Below are positions 28,841 to 38,228 of a stretch of DNA of 48,761 nt, piece by piece; position 1 is the first letter of the stretch; each line of letters starts with the position of its first letter. The DNA comes from Crocinitomicaceae bacterium (GTDB lineage Bacteria; Bacteroidota; Bacteroidia; Flavobacteriales_D; Crocinitomicaceae), in contig JAQXCN010000068.1 in assembly GCA_029251865.1 (NCBI GenBank), forward strand, positions 1 through 48,761, given 5' to 3'. The translations under genes and the position numbers were made by a program. The notes under the pieces are model-generated. The model searched no databases and was not told where the DNA came from. It saw only the letters and a program-made list of their open reading frames with translations.

Positions 28841-31366
28841 ATGATGGCTGAAGAAAAAAAGAATATTACAAAACTAGAAAAACGAATTTTATTTGGCTTT
28901 TACTGGGTCTTTGCTTTAATTCCATTACTCGTAATTTCTTCACTTTATTTATTGCAGTCCGAGGACGACTTGCCCCCTGTTTCTATGTTAGACAACCCGC
29001 CGGAATTGTTAGCCTCGAATATCTTTGCAAATAATGCCTCAGGTAACAATGTGGTTATTGGTAAGTTTTGGCAAGTGAACAGGTCAAGTGTTCCGTTTTC
29101 TAAAATTTCACCTAATGTTATTGATGCTCTTATTTCAACGGAAGATGAGCGTTTTTTAGACCATTCAGGCATTGACTTTCGAGCCTTATTGAGATCGATC
29201 TCCTCAATGGGTAAAAGTGGAGGGGCCTCAACGATTCCGCAGCAATTAGCAAAACTTCTGTTTACGATTCAGAAAAGAACTGATGATACGAATGAAGAAA
29301 AAACAGGTGTCTCCAAGTTTCTCGGGAAATTCGGTAGGATTAATGAAAAAGCACAGGAGCATATTATAGCCACTCGGCTGGAAAAAAGATATACAAAAAA
29401 AGAGATTTTAACAATGTATCTCAATCAGTTTGATTATTTGTATAATGCAGTTGGCATTGAAAATGCTGCGAAAGTATACTTCAATAAAACAGCTGCTGAA
29501 CTTTCAATAACGGAGGCGGCAACACTCGTTGGGATGTGTAAAAACCCAAGCCTTTATAATCCACATTCCTACCAAACAAGAAATTATGCTCGGCGCATAG
29601 CATACAAGAATAAAGTAGGCGTTGAAACTATTACAAAAAGTCAAGTTAACGCCGCCAAAGCTAAAGATTCAATAAGGGCTGTTGAAAGAAGGAATCAAGT
29701 GCTTTATCAATGGCTCCGTAATAGCAAAAGTGAGAACCCAGCCCTTACCAATAAGCTAACCCGAAATGTTTATGATTCTCTTAAGAAAACACCGATAATA
29801 ATAGACTACACAACTGTAGATCATAAAGAAGGTCTTGCTCCTTATTTCAGAGAAAGTTTGAGAAAAGAAGTTAGCAATCTATTGAAAAGTAAAAACAATA
29901 AAGGCAATTATAAATATGCTAAAAAGGATGGGAGTTCTTACAATATTTATAGAGACGGCTTACGTATTTATACAACGTTAAATACTGACCTCCAAGAAAA
30001 AGCAGAAGCCGCTGTCGTTAAGCATCTAAGCGGGGTCGACCCCCTCAATAAAAGAGCGGATAAAGTGCCTTCGCTTCAAGAAAAGTTTGATAAAAACAAC
30101 CGTAACCTTAGGCGTTTTCCATTTTCAAATACCTTATCTAAAACTACTGTCAAATCAATTTTAAATCGTGCCCAGCGTCAAAGCGCTCGCTCAAAAGCAA
30201 TGAGAAATGCTGGATTCAATAGTTCCGAAATAGATATTGCCTTTAACCAACCAACAGGGATGAAGGTCTTTAGTTGGAATGGCGAAATAGATACCGTAAT
30301 GACCCCTATGGATTCTATTAGATACTATAAATCGTTTTTACATACTGGCCTAATTTCTATTGACCCAAAAACAGGTTTTGTTAAGGCTTGGGTTGGTGGT
30401 GCAAATTTTAAACATTTCTCATATGATCATGCAAGACAAGGGAAACGACAAGTTGGTTCCACAATTAAACCTTTTGTTTATGCTACAGCATTATCAATGA
30501 AAGTAGTCAGTCCTTGTACGGAATTTGCAGAGGAAGAGCATTGCGTTGATATCGTAGACGAAAACAATGCTTTAATCAAGCAATACTGTCCAGGAGGAGA
30601 TGCCGCAGAAACGGTGAGTTTGGGGATTGCTAAGTCGTCCAATCCAACTACGGCCGGCGTAATGGGTAGAATGGGGCGCTTTAATTCATTTCTTAAGACT
30701 GGAGGTCCTTTTCAAATTGACAAACTATTAAGGAAGATGAATATCTTCCTTCGCCCTGAAGATTTAGTTCCTGCGATGTGTCTTGGAAGTATGGACCTCT
30801 CGCTATACGAACTCGTTTCTGCCCAGTGCGTGTTTGTTAATGAGGGTGTATACAATACGCCTACGACCATAGAAAGAATCGAAGATAGAAATGGAAAGGT
30901 TATTTATGAGTCTAAACAAGAACAGAAAAAGGTCTTGAGCCCTACAGTTGCTCACGAAATACTCAAAATGATGCTTGGTGTTGTTCAAGGGGGCACTGGC
31001 TCTAGCCTTCGTGGCACTTGGAAGCCTTGGGGAGGCGTAACCGCACAAACTGCAGGAAAAACGGGTACCACGCAAAACAATTCCGATGGCTGGTTCATGG
31101 GCTTAACTCCTGATTTAGTTACTGGTATTTGGGTCGGTGCAGAAGATCGATCGGTGAGGTTTAAAACTATGCAATGGGGTCAAGGTGCTAGAATGGCGCT
31201 ACCTATTTATGGATATTATATGCAGAAGGTTTATGCAGACCCTAAAATTAATTTAACCAAAAAAGACTTCACCACACCTGAACAATATAATCCGGAAGAA
31301 TTTAAATGTAATGACAACGATACACCAATAAATGAAGACATTCGAGGTGGTGAACCTGATTTTTAA
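28841..31366 (+). CDS. mrcA: Class A penicillin-binding protein 1A
   Basis: This 841-residue bifunctional peptidoglycan synthase has one N-terminal membrane helix, then a family GT51 glycosyltransferase with catalytic Glu101 in STEDERFLDHSG and GASTIPQQLAK. A C-terminal transpeptidase follows with Ser540-x-x-Lys543 (GSTIKP), SSNPTTAG and AGKTGTTQN. A long poorly recognised linker (about residues 250-450) separates the two. It repairs or thickens the wall outside the elongasome. It lies 13 nt after rodA and 3 nt before scoA. The start could be 28841 or 28844. Confidence 0.95.
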   Translation: MMAEEKKNITKLEKRILFGFYWVFALIPLLVISSLYLLQSEDDLPPVSMLDNPPELLASNIFANNASGNNVVIGKFWQVNRSSVPFSKISPNVIDALISTEDERFLDHSGIDFRALLRSISSMGKSGGASTIPQQLAKLLFTIQKRTDDTNEEKTGVSKFLGKFGRINEKAQEHIIATRLEKRYTKKEILTMYLNQFDYLYNAVGIENAAKVYFNKTAAELSITEAATLVGMCKNPSLYNPHSYQTRNYARRIAYKNKVGVETITKSQVNAAKAKDSIRAVERRNQVLYQWLRNSKSENPALTNKLTRNVYDSLKKTPIIIDYTTVDHKEGLAPYFRESLRKEVSNLLKSKNNKGNYKYAKKDGSSYNIYRDGLRIYTTLNTDLQEKAEAAVVKHLSGVDPLNKRADKVPSLQEKFDKNNRNLRRFPFSNTLSKTTVKSILNRAQRQSARSKAMRNAGFNSSEIDIAFNQPTGMKVFSWNGEIDTVMTPMDSIRYYKSFLHTGLISIDPKTGFVKAWVGGANFKHFSYDHARQGKRQVGSTIKPFVYATALSMKVVSPCTEFAEEEHCVDIVDENNALIKQYCPGGDAAETVSLGIAKSSNPTTAGVMGRMGRFNSFLKTGGPFQIDKLLRKMNIFLRPEDLVPAMCLGSMDLSLYELVSAQCVFVNEGVYNTPTTIERIEDRNGKVIYESKQEQKKVLSPTVAHEILKMMLGVVQGGTGSSLRGTWKPWGGVTAQTAGKTGTTQNNSDGWFMGLTPDLVTGIWVGAEDRSVRFKTMQWGQGARMALPIYGYYMQKVYADPKINLTKKDFTTPEQYNPEEFKCNDNDTPINEDIRGGEPDF

Positions 31367-31369
31367 ATT

Positions 31370-32065
31370 ATGAATAAAGTAATTAAAACTGTATCGGAAG
31401 CGGTACATGGAATTGAAGATAACATGACCTTAATGCTAGGTGGATTTGGGCTTTGTGGCATTCCCGAAAACGCTATTGCTGAGCTCGTTAAAAAAGGAAT
31501 CTCAGGATTGACCTGTATTAGTAATAATGCTGGTGTTGACGATTTTGGACTTGGATTGTTGCTGCAAAATAAGCAGATCAAAAAAATGATTAGCTCATAT
31601 GTTGGAGAAAATGATGAGTTTGAACGACAAATGTTATCGGGAGAGCTAGAAGTAGATCTCATACCGCAGGGAAGCCTGGCTGAAAGGTGTCGCGCCGGAG
31701 GTGCTGGGATACCAGCCTTCTTCACCCCCGCAGGTTATGGAACTGAAGTTGCCGAAGGTAAAGAGGTCCGTGAGTTTAATGGCAAACCTCATATTCTAGA
31801 AAAGGCGCTTCATGCAGACTTTGCAGTCGTGAAGGCTTGGAAAGGTGATACCGAAGGTAATCTTGTTTATAAAGCAACCGCTAGAAATTTTAACCCGATG
31901 ATGGCCATGGCCGGTAAAATAACCGTGGCTGAAGTAGAGGAGCTTGTTCCTGCAGGGACACTTGATCCAAATGAAATCCACACACCTGGAATTTTTGTGC
32001 AACGAATTTTTCAAGGAAATACGTTTGAAAAAAGAATAGAACAACGAACAACAAGAACCAAGTAA
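31370..32065 (+). CDS. scoA: Succinyl-CoA:3-ketoacid CoA-transferase subunit A
   Basis: A 231-residue subunit of family I CoA transferases, with [19 protein letters not shown] near the N-terminus. With subunit B it moves CoA from succinyl-CoA to acetoacetate, feeding ketone bodies and some amino-acid breakdown products into the TCA cycle. The subunit B gene begins 1 nt after its stop. Placement immediately behind pbp1A with a 3-nt gap looks like metabolic genes appended to a cell-wall operon rather than a functional link. Confidence 0.95.
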   Translation: MNKVIKTVSEAVHGIEDNMTLMLGGFGLCGIPENAIAELVKKGISGLTCISNNAGVDDFGLGLLLQNKQIKKMISSYVGENDEFERQMLSGELEVDLIPQGSLAERCRAGGAGIPAFFTPAGYGTEVAEGKEVREFNGKPHILEKALHADFAVVKAWKGDTEGNLVYKATARNFNPMMAMAGKITVAEVEELVPAGTLDPNEIHTPGIFVQRIFQGNTFEKRIEQRTTRTK

Positions 32066-32066
32066 T

Positions 32067-32723
32067 ATGGCATTAGATAAAATAGGAATCGCAAAAAGAA
32101 TTGCCCAAGAACTAAGGGATGGTTGGTATGTTAATTTAGGGATTGGTATCCCAACGCTTGTCGCAAATTATATCCCTGAAGGTATTGAGGTTGAATTCCA
32201 ATCTGAAAATGGAGTCCTAGGAATGGGGCCTTTTCCTTTCGAAGGGGAAGAAGATGCGGACCTGATTAATGCAGGAAAACAAACGATTACGACAATGAAA
32301 GGTGCGTCTTTCTTTGATTCTGCAACTTCCTTCGCAATGATTCGTGGCCAGCATGTTCAACTGACCGTTTTAGGCGCAATGGAGGTTTCTGAAAGCGGGG
32401 ACATTGCCAACTGGAAAATTCCAGGGAAAATGGTAAAAGGAATGGGGGGTGCCATGGACTTGGTCGCATCCGCAGACAATATAATAGTGGCAATGATGCA
32501 CTCAAATAGAGCAGGTGTTTCGAAGATTCTAAAATCCTGTACGCTCCCTCTTACAGGAGTGGGTTGTGTGAAGAAAGTCGTTACAGATCTTGCGGTTCTT
32601 GAAATAAAAGATGGTGCCTTTCATCTTTTAGAGCGCGCTCCTGGTGTAAGCGTTGAAGAAATACAATCCAAAACTGAAGGTTCTCTAATTATAGCTGGAG
32701 ATATTCCAGAAATGAAAATTTAA
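32067..32723 (+). CDS. scoB: Succinyl-CoA:3-ketoacid CoA-transferase subunit B
   Basis: The 218-residue partner of the preceding subunit. It contains the active-site segment FQSENGVLGMGPFP, where the Glu forms the CoA thioester intermediate, and LGIGIPTLV. It ends 3 nt before cysQ. Size and motifs are typical; the 3-oxoacid specificity is the family default and not proven here. Confidence 0.95.
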   Translation: MALDKIGIAKRIAQELRDGWYVNLGIGIPTLVANYIPEGIEVEFQSENGVLGMGPFPFEGEEDADLINAGKQTITTMKGASFFDSATSFAMIRGQHVQLTVLGAMEVSESGDIANWKIPGKMVKGMGGAMDLVASADNIIVAMMHSNRAGVSKILKSCTLPLTGVGCVKKVVTDLAVLEIKDGAFHLLERAPGVSVEEIQSKTEGSLIIAGDIPEMKI

Positions 32724-32726
32724 TTT

Positions 32727-33536
32727 ATGACGGCTTTTACGCATAGGTATCAGACAGCTGTCCGCGCAGCTGTTGAGGCATCTCAAAAAATTATGGACAT
32801 TTATGAAAATGAATTCGATACTATAATCAAAGATGACGGCTCTCCACTAACAAAGGCTGATCTGGCATCTACAAAGATTTTACATCAGCACCTCGAACCG
32901 TTAGAAATACCTATTACAGGTGAGGAAACTGATAAAATGCCTTTCGCCGAAAGGAAACATTGGAAAGAATGTTGGTGCCTCGATCCTTTAGACGGAACAA
33001 AAGAATTCATCAATAGAAATGGTGAATTTGCCGTAAATATTGCTCTTCTTCGTGACGGCAAACCTGTGTTTGGTTTGATCGCTTCTCCTGTTCAAAAAAT
33101 CATGTACGTTGGAGGTAAAGAAACGGGGGTCTTTAAGGTCAACTTTAATGCTATTGAAAACATTGAGGATTGGGAAAAACTGAATGCCCCTCAATCCGTT
33201 AATAAACCTTTGGTAATGACTTGCTCTAGAAGCCATCACTCAGGGCCTGTAATTCACTTTATTAATGACCTTAAAAAACTATCTCCAGCCGTTGAATTTG
33301 CAAAAAAGGGTTCTTCTTTAAAGTTTTTTGATCTCGCTCAAGGAACGGCTGACGCCTATCCACGATTTGCTCCTACAATGGAGTGGGATATTGCTGCTGG
33401 CCAGGCAATTCTTGAGGCACTAGGAGGTTCTGTCGTACACGCAGAAACTGGACTACCACTTTATTACAATAAAGAAAACCTTACAAATCCTTACTTTATC
33501 GCCAAAACGAAACCCCTTTTAGCCTTATCGAAATGA
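32727..33536 (+). CDS. cysQ: 3'(2'),5'-bisphosphate nucleotidase CysQ
   Basis: A 269-residue member of the inositol monophosphatase superfamily with metal-site motifs DDGSPLTKAD, TGEETDK, LDPLDGTKEF and MEWDIAAGQAIL. CysQ removes PAP (adenosine 3',5'-bisphosphate), the by-product of sulfate activation or sulfotransfer. No sulfate-assimilation gene is in the window. Its stop overlaps the next gene by 4 nt (ATGA), coupling it to the outer-membrane barrel pair. Confidence 0.94.
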   Translation: MTAFTHRYQTAVRAAVEASQKIMDIYENEFDTIIKDDGSPLTKADLASTKILHQHLEPLEIPITGEETDKMPFAERKHWKECWCLDPLDGTKEFINRNGEFAVNIALLRDGKPVFGLIASPVQKIMYVGGKETGVFKVNFNAIENIEDWEKLNAPQSVNKPLVMTCSRSHHSGPVIHFINDLKKLSPAVEFAKKGSSLKFFDLAQGTADAYPRFAPTMEWDIAAGQAILEALGGSVVHAETGLPLYYNKENLTNPYFIAKTKPLLALSK

Positions 33537-35050
33537 AAAGGCTGACTTGCTTAATCTTTTTAATGTGTTCATTATTTGCAAAGACACAAACAAGTTCACT
33601 CGCTTCTAGCACCTATTTCCGAGACGTCTCATTAAAACCTGTTTGGCTCTCTAATCAACCGTTCATGCCTCAAGTTGAACTTAAAAGTATTGAAACAATA
33701 AAACAACAGAATGGTGAGAAAAAAAACAAAGGCCTAAAAAATATTAAAAAACACTTTTTTGACCAATACCTTTTTGAGGTTCATCAAAATGCTGTCAATT
33801 TATACTTTACGCCTGTTGTGAACTTTAATTTTGGCCAAAATTGGGTTGAAAACTCAGCCCCAAGATTGTTTCAAAATACAAGAGGAATTTATGTCAAAGG
33901 AACCTTGCTTAAAAACTTTTCATTTTCAACAGCTTTTGTTGAAAATCAAGCCCGCTTCAGCGCCTACGAAAATGAATTTATCGCCAATCACGGTGAATTC
34001 TACCCAAACGCTTCTACAGTACAACAAAATGGGGTTGTCCCTGGCGGAGGGCGCACTAAACCATTTAAAGAGGGCGCTTATGACTATGCTTTTGCTATTG
34101 GTTCTTTCTGCTACAAGCCAATCAAAAACCTCGAAATCAAAGCCGGTAATGCACAAACCTTTATTGGTTCTGGATATCGGTCGCTCATTCTCTCTGACAA
34201 TAGCTTTCAAGCACCGAACGTTAATTTAAAATACGCCTTTCTTAAAAAATGGAGTTATCAAGCAAATAGGTCACGGCTCTTAAACCTCATCCGAAAAACG
34301 GCATATACAACTGTAGAAGGGTACTATCAGCCGAAAGCAACTTCTAGACATCTTTTAAGTTACCAAGTCAACTCTAAAATTCAATTTGGATTTTCTGAAA
34401 ATTCAATTTGGTTCATGGGAGATTCCGTAACGACGACGCCTAACGGATTGTATTACGCTCCAATACCTTTCCTGGGATTAACTCAAACTGAAAACCATAC
34501 CGTCTTCGGATTTGACGCAAACGAAGTTATCGGCAAAAAAATAAGGTTATACCAACAATTCGTTCTTTCAGGGTTTGATCTTAAAAAATTAGGTCTTCAA
34601 TTAGGCGTTCGGTTTTATGACCTTCTTCCCGGCTCCATGCTTCAATTCGAGTATAATAAGGTCAGTAGTAAATTATATGCTGCCAATGAACCAAACATGA
34701 GTTATACGCATTACAATTTACCGCTAGCACATCCCAAAGGTCAAGGTTTTGACGAACTAATTATTCGGGCCAACGTTTCGATAAATCGAATTTACGGAGA
34801 AAGTAAAACCGTTTGCTATTGGCTCAAAGACTACAATGATCGGGCACTACTTCCTGCAGATAATATAAAAGACGTGTTTGAGGATAGAATCATTCACCAG
34901 CAATTTGAATTAGGATACCGCATAAACCCCTTAATTAATTTCTGTTTATTTGGTAGGGCAGTGCTTAGAATATCCGACATTGACCCTACGCAAGTCCTCA
35001 TTCACATTGGCTTGAGCACTAACTTATTTAACAGCTACAATGACTATTAA
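33533..35050 (+). CDS. Wzi-like outer-membrane beta-barrel protein (first of a tandem pair)
   Basis: The 505-residue protein has a signal peptide (cleavage near LFAKTQT) followed by alternating amphipathic strands with aromatic ends, as in an outer-membrane barrel. The segment AQTFIGSGYRSLILSD is the hallmark I associate with the capsule-assembly Wzi-like family of Bacteroidota. Wzi proteins help attach capsule or exopolysaccharide to the outer membrane; no capsule genes are in the window, so the role here is inferred. It overlaps cysQ by 4 nt and the second paralogue by 11 nt. Confidence 0.7.
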   Translation: MKRLTCLIFLMCSLFAKTQTSSLASSTYFRDVSLKPVWLSNQPFMPQVELKSIETIKQQNGEKKNKGLKNIKKHFFDQYLFEVHQNAVNLYFTPVVNFNFGQNWVENSAPRLFQNTRGIYVKGTLLKNFSFSTAFVENQARFSAYENEFIANHGEFYPNASTVQQNGVVPGGGRTKPFKEGAYDYAFAIGSFCYKPIKNLEIKAGNAQTFIGSGYRSLILSDNSFQAPNVNLKYAFLKKWSYQANRSRLLNLIRKTAYTTVEGYYQPKATSRHLLSYQVNSKIQFGFSENSIWFMGDSVTTTPNGLYYAPIPFLGLTQTENHTVFGFDANEVIGKKIRLYQQFVLSGFDLKKLGLQLGVRFYDLLPGSMLQFEYNKVSSKLYAANEPNMSYTHYNLPLAHPKGQGFDELIIRANVSINRIYGESKTVCYWLKDYNDRALLPADNIKDVFEDRIIHQQFELGYRINPLINFCLFGRAVLRISDIDPTQVLIHIGLSTNLFNSYNDY

Positions 35051-36524
35051 ACACTTATCACTTCTTTTGTTTTTAGTTTTATGCACCTGTGCTTTGGGTC
35101 AAGCGGATGTGGGATACCTAAACGGAGCTTACATAAATGCCGGAGGTGGAGATGAAGCATTTCAGGATAGCAACGCCCATGAAAAGCATCAAAAAACATA
35201 TGCCCGAAGTGATCTACGGCCAGCGATTCGCCTTCGAAATACCACACTCGGATATCGCCTTTTCAAAAAGAAAAAGCGCAACACGACACTCATTCCTTTA
35301 GTAAACCTTGGGCTTCAATATAATAATACACTTGAACATAGAAATGGCTTAGGTTTTCTTCTTGAAACTCACCCCATAAAAAACGGATATGTGCGCATTG
35401 GAGGACTTTTTGATGTTTCTAACTCGGCCGTTCTAAATCCCGGAAGTATTAGACTCTCAAATATAGGTTCACCGCAACAACTGTGGTTTATGCCTATGAC
35501 TCGAGTAGCATACACCCCGAATGAGGTTTTTTCATTTCATCTAGGTTACGACAAAAACTTTATTGGTGCTGGAAGGCGCTCCTTATTTACCAGTGATTAT
35601 GGCAAGCCCATGCCATTTGGTCAAATTCGCGCACAGTTTTGGCATATGGAATACAGTGTGAATTATCAGTTCTTATCCGAAGACTATCAAGGACAGCCGC
35701 AAGCAAAGTTTTTAACCAGCCACTACCTTAGCTGGGATATTTTACCTTGGCTCAACTTTGGCGTTTTTGAGGCCGTTGTTTTTCAGCCGAAAGATACCTT
35801 ACTCAACCGCGGATATGATGTTGAATATATGAACCCGTTTGTGTTTTATAGGCCTCAAGAATATTCACTAGGCTCTTCTGACAACATCGTTGTTGGGGCT
35901 GCATTAAAGGCCTCCATTCAAAACACAACGATTTATTCACAAATTGTACTTGATGAGTTTTTACTGTCAGAGATTCGTTCACGAAGCGGCTGGTGGGCCA
36001 ATAAGTTTGGGCTTCAAATCGGGGTTAAGGGCAGGTTAACCGATAATCTTAATTATCGTGTGGAAGGTAATCTTGTACGCCCTTATACTTTTTCTCATTT
36101 AACACCAATGCAGGTATATGGACATAGAGGCTCTGCGCTTGCACATCCCTATGGAAGTAATTTTGTTGAGGTTCTTACAGAATTAAATTGGCGGAAAAAA
36201 ATGAATGCAAAACTAAGGCTGAAATTTTTCGCTTCAATAGGTTTTCTTGGAAAAGATATTGCCGGCCTTAATTATGGCGCGGACATTTATGAGAGTTATA
36301 TTAACCGTCCAAACGATTATGGGAACTTTATTGGACAGGGTTTAAAGCAAAGCTTTTTCATTACAAATACACGTGTCTCATATCCTGTTCTTAAAGAAGG
36401 AAGAATACATGCCTTTGCAGAGCTTCAAACACAATACTCCAAATCAGATAACTTTAGTGATTTAAAATTTATACCTATGGTGGGATTACGGTCATACTTA
36501 TGGAACGATTACAGAAATTATTAA
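35040..36524 (+). CDS. Wzi-like outer-membrane beta-barrel protein (second of a tandem pair)
   Basis: A 494-residue paralogue of the preceding gene, with a signal peptide ending near CTCALGQ and the corresponding motif DKNFIGAGRRSLFTSD. The overall plan (signal, barrel strands, C-terminal aromatic LRSYLWNDYRNY) is shared, but the pair has diverged strongly, indicating an old duplication. Its start lies inside the end of the first gene, so translation is probably coupled and roughly equal amounts of both barrels are expected. Confidence 0.7.
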   Translation: MTIKHLSLLLFLVLCTCALGQADVGYLNGAYINAGGGDEAFQDSNAHEKHQKTYARSDLRPAIRLRNTTLGYRLFKKKKRNTTLIPLVNLGLQYNNTLEHRNGLGFLLETHPIKNGYVRIGGLFDVSNSAVLNPGSIRLSNIGSPQQLWFMPMTRVAYTPNEVFSFHLGYDKNFIGAGRRSLFTSDYGKPMPFGQIRAQFWHMEYSVNYQFLSEDYQGQPQAKFLTSHYLSWDILPWLNFGVFEAVVFQPKDTLLNRGYDVEYMNPFVFYRPQEYSLGSSDNIVVGAALKASIQNTTIYSQIVLDEFLLSEIRSRSGWWANKFGLQIGVKGRLTDNLNYRVEGNLVRPYTFSHLTPMQVYGHRGSALAHPYGSNFVEVLTELNWRKKMNAKLRLKFFASIGFLGKDIAGLNYGADIYESYINRPNDYGNFIGQGLKQSFFITNTRVSYPVLKEGRIHAFAELQTQYSKSDNFSDLKFIPMVGLRSYLWNDYRNY

Positions 36525-36557
36525 CCAAGAAAGTAAACTAAATTTAACAACCATACC

Positions 36558-36773
36558 ATGGTCGAAGCGCAAAAAAACAACCCGTTACACGGTAAAAAAC
36601 TTGCAGATATACTTGAGGCTTTAGTCTCTGAATATGGGTGGGAAGAACTTGGTTATAGAATTGATATTCGTTGCTTCAATTACGACCCCTCTATTAAATC
36701 AAGTTTAAAGTTTTTAAGACGAACGCCTTGGGCTAGGACCAAAGTAGAAAAACTATACTTAAAGACATTTTAA
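36558..36773 (+). CDS. VF530/DUF2132 family DNA-binding-like protein
   Basis: The 71-residue soluble protein has the VF530-family features [16 protein letters not shown], then [20 protein letters not shown] and a C-terminal [10 protein letters not shown]. The family is small, widespread and structurally known but functionally unassigned, with a proposed nucleic-acid-binding role. Length is standard. It lies 2 nt before the DUF5715 gene and is probably cotranscribed with it. Confidence 0.88.
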   Translation: MVEAQKNNPLHGKKLADILEALVSEYGWEELGYRIDIRCFNYDPSIKSSLKFLRRTPWARTKVEKLYLKTF

Positions 36774-36775
36774 AA

Positions 36776-37459
36776 ATGCGTAAAAAGAAGCTTAAAAATT
36801 CAAAAATCATCACGGGGGCAGTTCTCGTTTGCCTTTTTGGAGGGTTTTATTTGTTCTCTTCTAAACCAGACGTTATTAAAAGAATAGTCAAAAAAACAAT
36901 CAATTACACCAAGTTAAAAGTATCGGGTTCATACAGCTCACGTCTTAAGGATAAAATGTCGGTATACATAAGCACCGTTGAAAGAACGGGAATCACACCC
37001 TGCAGAGATGCAAAGGATATAGAAACACGAAAAAATCTTTATAAAATTGAACAGGGTACGTTTTATTCAATCGACCGTTTAGATTACAGCCATGCATACC
37101 TTTCGAAAAATGGAAAATCTTTACTAGAACAAATAGAAAAAAATTTCGGAGAGAAGCTTTCTACCACAGATCTTCACGATTCAAGATTCATCGTAACCTC
37201 ACTTACTAGAACGAAGGAAAACGTAAGGCGTTTGAGAAGAAACAACGGCAACGCAAGCGATAAAAGCGCACATATGTATGGGGGTTGTTTTGATATTACC
37301 TATGCACGCTTTGAGAACGACAACAAAAAGTTAAATGCCAATGATATCTATCGGCTAAAAGAAACTTTGGCACAGGTTATTTATGAACTAAAAGAGAGAG
37401 AAAAATGCTGGGCTATTACAGAAAAAAGACAACCCTGCTTTCATGTAGTGTGTCGGTAA
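36776..37459 (+). CDS. DUF5715 protein with M15-peptidase zinc signature
   Basis: A 227-residue protein with an N-terminal membrane anchor (about residues 11-27). It contains Ser164-x-His166-x-x-Gly169-x3-Asp173 (SAHMYGGCFD), matching the SxHxxGxxxD zinc signature of M15 D,D-carboxypeptidases, and a C-terminal His223 (CFHVV) that could be the third zinc ligand. FIVTSLTRT before the site also fits that fold. I infer a peptidoglycan-trimming or amidase-like enzyme facing the periplasm; DUF5715 itself has no established activity that I know of. Its location at the end of a cell-wall cluster is consistent. Confidence 0.7.
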   Translation: MRKKKLKNSKIITGAVLVCLFGGFYLFSSKPDVIKRIVKKTINYTKLKVSGSYSSRLKDKMSVYISTVERTGITPCRDAKDIETRKNLYKIEQGTFYSIDRLDYSHAYLSKNGKSLLEQIEKNFGEKLSTTDLHDSRFIVTSLTRTKENVRRLRRNNGNASDKSAHMYGGCFDITYARFENDNKKLNANDIYRLKETLAQVIYELKEREKCWAITEKRQPCFHVVCR

Positions 37460-37520
37460 GGTTTCGTTCTTTTCGAGGGGTTTGTTAGGCTTGACCTCTT
37501 GTCAATCTCTAAAAACCAAA

Positions 37521-38105
37521 TCAATATATGGAACAGCAACGTCCTGTAAAGAACCCCCCTGTGGGAGCGTTCGTTTGATAAAAGTTTGCATCCTTTACAG
37601 TCATTATACCTTCTGAGTATGGAAAATTCATTTGACCTTTACGTGCAACGCGTCCTATAATATTACCAAACTGTCCGTTGGCATTGTTTAATAAAATCGT
37701 CCTTCTTAACGTGTATGAAATACCTGCCTGCAAAGCAATTGTTAATGGTGGGGTTACAAAAGAGGTTTCCGAGGAAGAAAAAATGTGATTGCCCGCGTAA
37801 ATAATTGTGCTGGTTGCATTGTCAATTATTTCTATCAAATAAGGAACCGAAGATATTGCGGGTTGACTTTGATAACCTAGCTCACAGACTTCCTCCTCCT
37901 GTGAAAGCACAAAGGTATATTCATGAATTTCTGTATCGTAATGGACGTCATCCGTATGACCATTCAAGGTCATATTTTGAAAAATTGTTTGAAATGAAGT
38001 AGAAGAAGGATCGCACGAAGATTTAACTTCCTGTTTTCGACAAGAGAGACCGATTATCAGGAAACTAAGTAGCCAAATGTACATATGTAATTTATTGTAC
38101 TTCAT
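37521..38105 (-). CDS. Hypothetical lipoprotein
   Basis: The 194-residue protein has a lipoprotein signal ending in IIGLSC (Cys22), followed by a predominantly beta-strand mature region and a terminal GRCCSIY. I do not recognise a family. It is the only minus-strand gene in a long plus-strand stretch, convergent with the DUF5715 gene and divergent from the metallophosphatase, so it is an independent unit. No terminator was seen in the 61-nt convergent gap. Confidence 0.7.
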   Translation of the reverse strand: MKYNKLHMYIWLLSFLIIGLSCRKQEVKSSCDPSSTSFQTIFQNMTLNGHTDDVHYDTEIHEYTFVLSQEEEVCELGYQSQPAISSVPYLIEIIDNATSTIIYAGNHIFSSSETSFVTPPLTIALQAGISYTLRRTILLNNANGQFGNIIGRVARKGQMNFPYSEGIMTVKDANFYQTNAPTGGFFTGRCCSIY

Positions 38106-38228
38106 ATATTTATAAACGGAGCGTATGCGATATTATTATTTATTCCTATTCGAAAATATAGGCGGTCAAAAGGTCTTAGACTAATTTTACTAATGCATGA
38201 CAATTACGTATCTTGTCTAAAAATCGTC

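Noticed and set aside
37484-37490. GTTAGGC, matching an integron attC core site
   Set aside because: A single seven-base match without the paired inverse core or an imperfect palindrome, and 10 kb from the recombinase.
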